NCBI GenBank assembly: GCA_031431125.1
Contig: JANPCX010000015.1
Coordinates: 62,001-126,000, forward strand
Length of the DNA stretch: 64,000 nt
Reading direction: 5' to 3'
Source: JANPCX01 sp031431125
GTDB lineage: Bacteria > Pseudomonadota > Gammaproteobacteria > Burkholderiales > Burkholderiaceae_C
Shown here: piece after piece, positions 58,308 to 64,000 of the stretch
How positions within the stretch are numbered: position 1 is the stretch's first letter
How the letters are laid out: every line of letters starts with the position of its first letter
The notes under the pieces: model-generated
Seen by the model: the letters and a program-made list of their open reading frames with translations, nothing else
What the model was told of the DNA's origin: nothing
Databases searched by the model: none
Translations under genes and position numbers: made by a program

Positions 58308-59459
58308 TCAGCGTAAAAACTTGCCGTTTTGCCCAATGATGGACAGGTCAGCGAAGTCCAAACCTGAGTGGTCTGTTTCGCTGTAGGAAACTTCCAGGCC
58401 ACCAATGTCTACCTTGCGCATGCCGTTCAATGCTTGCTGCAAGCTCAGTCGATTGGGTTTTGCACCCGCCCGACGCAAGCCCGCCACCAATACCTTGGCA
58501 CCGGCATAACCTTCCAGCATGGCGGGCGTCACTTCCTTGAAGCCTTGTGCCGCCGCCAACTCCATGGCTTCTTTGACCATGGGCGTGGAGATGGAGCGCT
58601 CGAAGGGGAACACCTGCGACACGATGGTGCCCCATGCATGCTCACCCATCAACTTGATGAAACCGTTGGAGGCGTTGTTGGACACCGTCACCACCTGGGC
58701 TCGCGATCCTGTGGCGCGAATCAGTTTGGTGGCCTCGGCTACAGATGCGCCGCTGCCGATCAGAAAAATAGCTTGGGCATCTTTTTTTGCTGGAAGGCCA
58801 GCAATTGGCGTGAAGTCGGGTTTGGTGCGGTTGAATTTCTCCAAAAAAATGGGCTTTAACTGGGCTTTTTCAAACCCTTTTTTGGCGCCCTCATAAACGT
58901 CCGCACCAAATGAATCGTCTACGTGAATGACCCCGATACGGGTGAGGCCGATGGTGGTCAAATGAGTTACTGCTTTTTCGGCTTCCCGCTGGTATGAGGC
59001 ACGAACATTAAACACCCACGGGTTTACCGGGTTGTGCAGCACCATGGCGCCTGTTGCTGGCGCAACCAAGGGCACCTTGTACTGGGCCAACAACGGTAGT
59101 GCGGCTTGGGTTTGGGGCGTCCCACGGGTCATGAACAGGGCCAACACGTTGTGCTCGGCGATCAATTTGCGGGCGTTCTCGGCCGCAAGCTCGACCTGAT
59201 TCTTGTCGTCTAACGTGATCAGCTCAATGCGCTGGCCGTTGATGCCACCGGTTGCGTTGATGTGTTTGAAGTACACCTGCGCACCGTCCATGTTTTCTTT
59301 CGAGCCAGCGGCTGCTGGACCCGTGATACCGGTGCTTTGACCAATCAAGAGTTGAGCCCAACTCGTGGGAGCCGATAGCAGCAGCAAACCAAGAACCAAG
59401 GTGCTCAGTGCTCGATGGGTGGCGCGGCGAGACAAGTCAAGAAAGGTTGCCTGTTGCAT
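58308..59459 (-). CDS. Branched-chain amino-acid-type ABC receptor (LivJ/peripla_BP_6), copy 2
   Basis: A 383-residue receptor, paralogous to the one at 56608-57795. A signal peptide (LSTLVLGLLLLSAPTSWA) precedes QLLIGQSTGITGPAAAGSKE. The C-terminal blocks IKLMGEHAWGTIVSQVFPFE and PAMLEGYAGAKVLVAGLRRA are shared with copy 1. Upstream both genes keep the same ribosome-binding region and the motif CCGCTATTGTGGGAAACCGA. It is an orphan receptor. Divergence between copies is modest but spread over the gene, so the duplication is not recent, or the copies came from different strains. Confidence 0.9.
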   Translation of the reverse strand: MQQATFLDLSRRATHRALSTLVLGLLLLSAPTSWAQLLIGQSTGITGPAAAGSKENMDGAQVYFKHINATGGINGQRIELITLDDKNQVELAAENARKLIAEHNVLALFMTRGTPQTQAALPLLAQYKVPLVAPATGAMVLHNPVNPWVFNVRASYQREAEKAVTHLTTIGLTRIGVIHVDDSFGADVYEGAKKGFEKAQLKPIFLEKFNRTKPDFTPIAGLPAKKDAQAIFLIGSGASVAEATKLIRATGSRAQVVTVSNNASNGFIKLMGEHAWGTIVSQVFPFERSISTPMVKEAMELAAAQGFKEVTPAMLEGYAGAKVLVAGLRRAGAKPNRLSLQQALNGMRKVDIGGLEVSYSETDHSGLDFADLSIIGQNGKFLR

Positions 59460-59631
59460 CTGAATCTCCTACCGGCGGGGTGCCGATGTGGGGATGGAGT
59501 TTGGTTCAGATGGCTATCGACCGCTATTGTGGGAAACCGAAACGCACGCTCCACACCATGTAAATAAATCACAACCAAAAGGTGGCGAACCTCTCGTATA
59601 CCCGCCGCCGTGCGGTTTGCACGCTACGGGC

Positions 59632-60534
59632 TCAACCACGCGGATGATGCAAGGCGTGCAGATTTTTCAGACGCTCGCGGGCCACATGGGTGTAAATCGT
59701 TGTCGTCGAGATGTCGGCATGCCCCAGCAACATTTGCACCGCTCTGAGGTCAGCCCCGTGGTTGAGCAAATGGGTAGCAAAGGCGTGGCGCAGTGTGTGG
59801 GGTGAGAGCGGCACCTGAACGCCTGCCCTCAAGGCGTGGGCTTTGATGAGTTTCCAGAACATCTGCCGGGTCATGGCGCCGCCCCTGGCGGTCACGAACA
59901 TGGCGTCGGTGTTTTGTTGCTTCAAGATCGCACCACGGGCTTCGTTCAAGTAACGCACCAACCAAACCCTGGCCTCTTCACCAAAAGGCAACAAACGTTC
60001 TTTGCTGCCTTTTCCAGTGACCTTCAGGGCGTTGTCACTCAAACTCAGGTGCACGGTTTTGAGGGTGACCAGTTCGCTCACCCGCAAACCACTGGCGTAC
60101 ATCAACTCCAGCATGCTGCGGTCGCGCAGACCCAAGGGCGTGGCCACATCGGGGGCCCCCAGCAGCGCTTCAACTTGCCCTTCGCTCAAGGTTTTGGGCA
60201 CACGCTGCAAGGGTTTGGCCATCAGCAGTTTCAGCGTGGGGTCGGCCTCCACCAGTTTTTCCCGAAGTGCCCAGCGGAAGTAACGCTTGAACACCGTCAA
60301 GCGGCGGTTGGTGCTGGTGGCTTTGCTGCCTTCGTGGCGTGCCACTGCATAACTTTTCAAGTCTGATTCGCTGGCCTGGTTCAGGTGTTTGCCTTGTTCA
60401 TCGGCCAACCAGCGACTGAACAACGTCAGGTCGCGCCGGTAGGCGGCCAAGGTGTTGGCTGCCAAACCGTCTTCCAACCACAGGGCGCTTGCAAACCCAT
60501 CAATGGCTTGCTCGCTGATTTGCATCACATTCAT
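59632..60534 (-). CDS. xerD: Site-specific tyrosine recombinase XerD
   Basis: A 300-residue recombinase. The N-terminal SAM-like domain contains LEDGLAANTLAAYRRDLTLF. The catalytic domain has Arg in ASGLRVSELVTL, Lys in VTGKGSKERLLPFG, the box LSPHTLRHAFATHLL with Hxx[16 protein letters not shown] with the nucleophile Tyr. It resolves chromosome dimers at dif with XerC. Two close starts (60534 and 60525) are possible; 60534 gives the usual length. A terminator for the upstream gene lies just before it. Confidence 0.93.
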   Translation of the reverse strand: MNVMQISEQAIDGFASALWLEDGLAANTLAAYRRDLTLFSRWLADEQGKHLNQASESDLKSYAVARHEGSKATSTNRRLTVFKRYFRWALREKLVEADPTLKLLMAKPLQRVPKTLSEGQVEALLGAPDVATPLGLRDRSMLELMYASGLRVSELVTLKTVHLSLSDNALKVTGKGSKERLLPFGEEARVWLVRYLNEARGAILKQQNTDAMFVTARGGAMTRQMFWKLIKAHALRAGVQVPLSPHTLRHAFATHLLNHGADLRAVQMLLGHADISTTTIYTHVARERLKNLHALHHPRG

Positions 60535-60542
60535 CGAAGAAG

Positions 60543-60571
60543 AAAAAAAGGGGAGCCTGATTGGCTCCCCT
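60543..60571 (-). terminator. Rho-independent terminator after the TctC-type receptor gene
   Basis: On the minus strand AGGGGAGCC, AATCA and GGCTCCCCT form a 9-bp stem followed by seven T. It ends transcription of the receptor gene at 60607-61584 and lies only 9 bp upstream of the xerD start, so xerD needs its own promoter downstream of or within this hairpin region. Confidence 0.92.
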
Positions 60572-60606
60572 GCATTGTGCTCGGCCAAGGGCCAAACCAA
60601 GTAGCT

Positions 60607-61584
60607 TTACTCCAAGGTCAGCTTTTGCAGAAAGACCACGCGCTTGTAGGTAAACAGTTCGTCTTTAATCTGTTTCTCAAACTCGGCCTGCGTATTTCCA
60701 ATCACGATGGAGCCCGTATCCTCAATGCGCTTTTTGACACCTGGATCGGCCAAAGCCGTTTTGACCGCCGCGTGAACTTTGTCGACAATTTCTTTTGGTG
60801 TGCCTTTGGGTGCCAAGATGCCATAAAACGCCATGCGGTTCACAGGCTCCAACCCCACCTCGGCAAAAGTCGGCACATTGGGCAGACCAGCCACCCGCTG
60901 CGGTGACGACACCACCATGGGCACCAAACGCCCGTCCTTGATGAAAGGCAGCGCGGAAGGCAGGTTGTCAAAAATGATGGGGATTTGCCCCGCCACGGCA
61001 TCGTTCAGCGCAGGCCCAGCACCGCGGTAGGGAATGTGGGTAGGGAAGGTTTTGGTCATGCTCTTGAAAAGCTCCATTTGCATGTGGCCAATGCCGCCGG
61101 TGCCTGAGCTGCCATAGCTGTACTTGCCGGGGCTTTTTTGCAAGGTCTCCAAAAACGCTTTGTAGTCTTTGGCGGGGAATGAAGGGTGGACAGCGATCAC
61201 ATTCGGTGTGGCCGCCATGTTGATGATGGGCACAAAATCTTTGAGCGGGTCATAAGGAATTTTCGGGTTGATGGCCGGGTTGGACGCCACCGTGGAAACT
61301 GTGGCCACGCTCAGGGTATAGCCATCCGGGGGCGACTTCACCACTTCCATCGCTCCCACCACGCCGCCCGCGCCGGCTTTGTTTTCCACCACCACCACCT
61401 GCCCCAGCGCGGCGCCCATTTTTTCGGCCACGATGCGGGCGATTAGATCAGTGGTACCGCCTGGCGCAAACGGCACCACCAGACGAACTGGTTTGGCCGG
61501 GTAAGCCTGGGCCCAGGCATTGCCTTGTGTGGCGGCCAAGGCCGCCAAGCTCAGCAGGGCCAAAGTGAGGGGTCTGCGTTTCAT
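60607..61584 (-). CDS. Tripartite tricarboxylate transporter receptor (Bug/TctC family)
   Basis: A 325-residue periplasmic receptor. Signal peptide LALLSLAALAATQGNAWA, then YPAKPVRLVVPFAPGGTTDL, the family signature. Other blocks are VENKAGAGGVVGAMEVVKSP, PDGYTLSVA, YSYGSSGTGGIGHMQMEL and THIPYRGAGPALNDAVAGQI. GGAG lies 7 nt before the ATG at 61584. Bug receptors are abundant in Comamonadaceae and usually orphan, as here. The ligand, probably a carboxylate, is unknown. Confidence 0.93.
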   Translation of the reverse strand: MKRRPLTLALLSLAALAATQGNAWAQAYPAKPVRLVVPFAPGGTTDLIARIVAEKMGAALGQVVVVENKAGAGGVVGAMEVVKSPPDGYTLSVATVSTVASNPAINPKIPYDPLKDFVPIINMAATPNVIAVHPSFPAKDYKAFLETLQKSPGKYSYGSSGTGGIGHMQMELFKSMTKTFPTHIPYRGAGPALNDAVAGQIPIIFDNLPSALPFIKDGRLVPMVVSSPQRVAGLPNVPTFAEVGLEPVNRMAFYGILAPKGTPKEIVDKVHAAVKTALADPGVKKRIEDTGSIVIGNTQAEFEKQIKDELFTYKRVVFLQKLTLE

Positions 61585-61714
61585 TGAGGTCTCCAGTGAA
61601 TGAGGGTGGTCAACAACGCCGTTGCGACAAGCTGCAATCAAACATCGTTGACCCGATCTTCGTGCAAGCCAGCGGCCTTGCCATTGTGGAAACTACGCAG
61701 CAAGAACCCACGCG

Positions 61715-62836
61715 TCAATCAGGGCGACGGGCGGGCTGAGGGTGCTGCCGCAAGGCCCAGTCAATGTGCTCTTGGACCAAGGGCGCCGCGTTCGGGCGTC
61801 GCCCCTGCAAAGCCTGTCGGCATTCATCCTGAGGCATTGGCACCTCACGACTCGCCAGCGCATTGCCCAGCGCCACCGCCAGATTCCGCTGCCAGCGCTC
61901 AAAACCAATGCGGCGGATGGCACTGCCCTCGGTGTAACGAAGAAACTCTTCTTCTGACCATGACCAAAGTGTCAGCAAGCTGGGTGTGTCCAGTGCCGAT
62001 CGGACGTTGAAGTCAGGCAAGCCACTGACCTGGGCGTACTTGTTCCATGGGCAAACCAGTTGGCAGTCGTCGCAGCCGTAAATGCGGTTGCCCATGAGGG
62101 GGCGCAACTCCAGCGGAATAGCGCCCTCGTGTTCGATGGTGAGGTAAGAGATGCAACGCCGCGCGTCCAGTTGGTAGGGGCCGACGATGGCCTGGGTGGG
62201 GCAAACGTCGATGCAGGCTTGGCAGGTGCCGCAATGTTCGCTGCTGGCAGGCGTGAGCGACAGGGGAAAGTCGATGTAAATCTCACCCAGAAAAAACATC
62301 GACCCCGCATTGCGGCTCAAGGTCAGTGTGTGTTTGCCGCGCCATCCAATGCCGCTGCGGCTGGCCAGCTCCACTTCCAAGACCGGCGCGGAATCGGTGA
62401 ACACGCGGTAGCCCAGCTCGCCCACCTCAGACGCCAACCACGAGGCCAGTTGTTGCAGCCGTTGGCGCAGCACCTTGTGGTAGTCCCGGCCTCGCGCATA
62501 CATCGAAACCACGGCTTGATCGGGACGTTTCAAGCGCAGCCATTCAACCGCTTGCCAATCGCCGCGCACTGCTTGCGCTGGCAGGTAGTTCATGCGGGCG
62601 GTGATGACACGTACCGTTCCTGGAACCAGCTCTGCCGGACGAGCGCGTTTGAGGCCGTGGGCGGCCATGTAGTGCATGTCGCCGTGAAATCCGGCTGCCA
62701 GCCAATCCATCAGGCCCGGTTCAGCGGAACTCAAATCCACGTCGGCCACACCAATCTGGGAAAATCCAAGCGAACGCGCCTTTGCGCTCAGGGAGCCCAG
62801 CAGCCCTGCTTTGTCGATCACCCGAGGTTGATTCAT
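61715..62836 (-). CDS. queG: Epoxyqueuosine reductase QueG
   Basis: A 373-residue Fe-S protein. Motifs are VRVITARMNYLPAQA, YARGRDYHKVLRQRLQQLAS, RSGIGWRGKHTLTLSRNAGS and two 4Fe-4S sets: CGTCQACIDVCPTQAIVG and CDDCQLVCPWNKYAQ. It carries out the last step in queuosine synthesis in tRNA with cobalamin. The start ATG (62834-62836) abuts the start of tsaE, so the two divergent genes share no intergenic spacer. Confidence 0.95.
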   Translation of the reverse strand: MNQPRVIDKAGLLGSLSAKARSLGFSQIGVADVDLSSAEPGLMDWLAAGFHGDMHYMAAHGLKRARPAELVPGTVRVITARMNYLPAQAVRGDWQAVEWLRLKRPDQAVVSMYARGRDYHKVLRQRLQQLASWLASEVGELGYRVFTDSAPVLEVELASRSGIGWRGKHTLTLSRNAGSMFFLGEIYIDFPLSLTPASSEHCGTCQACIDVCPTQAIVGPYQLDARRCISYLTIEHEGAIPLELRPLMGNRIYGCDDCQLVCPWNKYAQVSGLPDFNVRSALDTPSLLTLWSWSEEEFLRYTEGSAIRRIGFERWQRNLAVALGNALASREVPMPQDECRQALQGRRPNAAPLVQEHIDWALRQHPQPARRPD

Positions 62837-63313
62837 TTGCCGATTCTAGAAACCCGCCAGATCTCCTGGCTTGATGAACACGACACCGCCACATCGGCAG
62901 CGCTGTTGGCAGGCCGCGCCTTGCTCAAAAATGCGACGATCGCTTTGCACGGTGATCTCGGTGCAGGCAAAACCACTTTCGTGCGGCATCTGCTACGGGC
63001 ACTGGGTGCGGTGGGCACCATCAAGAGCCCCAGTTATTCGGTGGTGGAGGTTTATGACTTGCCCACAATGCGCGCCTCTCACTTCGATTTTTACCGCTTC
63101 AACGATCCCCAGGAGTGGGAGGATGCCGGCTTTCGCGAGGTGTTCGCTGACCCTGGCCTCAAGCTGGTGGAGTGGCCGGACCAAGCCTTGGGGCTAATGC
63201 CTGAACCGGACTTGAGCGTGACCATCAGTGCGATCGCATCCAGCAACAGCAGCGAGTCCCGGCACGTGGTGTTTGACGCGTTTTCCGCCACTGGCCAACG
63301 CTTGTTGCCATGA
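62837..63313 (+). CDS. tsaE: tRNA threonylcarbamoyladenosine biosynthesis ATPase TsaE
   Basis: A 158-residue ATPase with P-loop ALHGDLGAGKTTFVRHLLRA and the family motif SPSYSVVEVYDL, with HFDFYRFNDPQEWEDAG and KLVEWPDQA following. It supports t6A formation with TsaB and TsaD. No ATG precedes the conserved part; a TTG at 62837 with GAGG 9 nt upstream gives the usual length, and another TTG at 62828 is possible. It is back to back with queG, and its stop overlaps the amiC start. Confidence 0.88.
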   Translation: MPILETRQISWLDEHDTATSAALLAGRALLKNATIALHGDLGAGKTTFVRHLLRALGAVGTIKSPSYSVVEVYDLPTMRASHFDFYRFNDPQEWEDAGFREVFADPGLKLVEWPDQALGLMPEPDLSVTISAIASSNSSESRHVVFDAFSATGQRLLP

Positions 63314-64000
63314 ACACCCCACAGACCAAACTTTCCCGGCGTCAAGCCGTGCGCCGCATGGGCAGCTTGGTGCTGACGCTGACAGCCGCTGATTTGGCTT
63401 TCGGCGCCAGCATCGTGGCCGTGCGGTTGTGGCCGGCAGCAGACTACACCCGTGTCACGCTGGAGAGTGATGTTCCTTTGAGCGCCAAGCATTTTTTGGC
63501 TGACAACCCGGCCCGTTTGGTCATCGATGTCGAGGGTCTGGAGTTGAGCCCCGCCCTGCGCGAGTTGGTGGGCAAGGTTCGGGCCGACGACCCTTACATC
63601 GGCGGCATGCGCATCGGCCAAAACCAGCCGCGTGTGGTGCGCCTGGTGGTCGAGCTCAAGCAGCTGGTCGATCCAGAGGTGTTCTCGTTGGCCCCGGTGG
63701 CCGCCTACCAGCACCGTTTGGTCTTCGACTTGAAACCCGCGCAAGAACGTGACCCGTTGTTGCAACTCATCCGCGACAAAGCCCAAGCGGAAAGCAGCGC
63801 CAGCAAAGAAGTGCAGGACGCTTTGGGCGAGTTTCTTGTGCGCCTAGGCAAACCCGCCACAGAAACACTCCCCAGCAGCACGGCGTCAGCACCCCCAGTG
63901 CCTGCCAATTTGCCGCCCGCCCTGCAGCAAAAAATTGACCGCCTGGTGGTTGTGGCCATCGACCCGGGTCACGGAGGTGAAGACCCCGGTGCGGTGGGCC
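63310..64000 (+). CDS. amiC: N-acetylmuramoyl-L-alanine amidase AmiC (cut by window end)
   Basis: The first 230 residues are visible. The start holds a twin-arginine signal (KLSRRQAVRRMGSLVLTLTA), an AMIN domain follows (about 35-140, VDVEGLELSPALRELVGKVR) and the amidase domain begins with the zinc motif VAIDPGHGGEDPGAVG at the edge. AmiC cleaves peptidoglycan septa during daughter cell separation. Its ATG overlaps the tsaE stop (ATGA), a common tsaE-amiC order. The rest lies outside the window. Confidence 0.95.
   Translation, partial: MNTPQTKLSRRQAVRRMGSLVLTLTAADLAFGASIVAVRLWPAADYTRVTLESDVPLSAKHFLADNPARLVIDVEGLELSPALRELVGKVRADDPYIGGMRIGQNQPRVVRLVVELKQLVDPEVFSLAPVAAYQHRLVFDLKPAQERDPLLQLIRDKAQAESSASKEVQDALGEFLVRLGKPATETLPSSTASAPPVPANLPPALQQKIDRLVVVAIDPGHGGEDPGAVG

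Overview
The window looks like chromosomal DNA of a betaproteobacterium of the order Burkholderiales, most likely family Comamonadaceae (Limnohabitans, Rhodoferax or Hydrogenophaga-like). This rests on recognised protein families and gene order: ybgC-tolQRA, a RibBA homologue next to ribH-nusB-aminotransferase, YgfZ followed by a DUF4936 and an NRDE protein, a small Trp-rich TIGR04438 protein, Bug/TctC receptors and a PabB-PabC fusion. GC content is moderately high and genes are tightly packed, often with ATGA overlaps. Most of it is ordinary core genome. No prophage, transposase gene, CRISPR array or rRNA was found; there is one tRNA gene.

Layout. 1-4.1 kb: urate catabolism genes (puuD-like, cut by the window edge, and uraH) divergent from an NMT1-type ABC importer. 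4.2-10.2 kb: a bufferin operon (DUF2282 precursor, DUF692 multinuclear iron oxidase, DUF2063 partner, DoxX membrane protein) followed by two FAD oxidoreductases, one fused to a VTT membrane domain. 10.2-18.3 kb (minus strand): tolA-tolR-tolQ-ybgC, a TssQ-like lipoprotein with a PEGA-domain Ser/Thr kinase, then aminotransferase-nusB-ribH-ribBA. 18.3-18.7 kb: two adjacent palindromic elements without genes. 18.7-22.7 kb: one 1312-residue methyltransferase/glycosyltransferase. 22.8-31.2 kb: small hypothetical, ankyrin protein, tatD, PilZ, holB, tmk, mltG, then ygfZ, DUF4936, NRDE and an esterase.

31.2-47.6 kb: isocitrate lyase, a spermidine/putrescine-type ABC importer without its receptor, an EamA exporter, dusA, tRNA-Val, dnaQ, lgt, a LysR regulator divergent from ilvD, a cytochrome c, pabBC and acs. 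The 3' end of acs is followed by three 130-bp direct repeats. Each repeat carries an in-frame, synonymously altered copy of the last acs codons and a set of covarying hairpins; this is the most unusual structure in the window. 47.9-56.6 kb: a Na+/Ca2+ exchanger translationally linked to a complete group 2 Mrp Na+/H+ antiporter operon (mrpAB-C-D-E-F-G), then class I fumarase.

56.6-64 kb: two near-identical branched-chain amino-acid-type receptors, each preceded by the 3' end of xerD; one end is a frameshifted fragment and the other belongs to the intact xerD. This points to a segmental duplication of about 1.6 kb. Then come a TctC-type receptor, queG, tsaE and the start of amiC. Metabolically the window combines acetate use (acs, aceA), purine breakdown, riboflavin, folate and branched-chain amino-acid synthesis, several high-affinity uptake systems and ion or metal homeostasis. 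This fits a free-living aerobic heterotroph.
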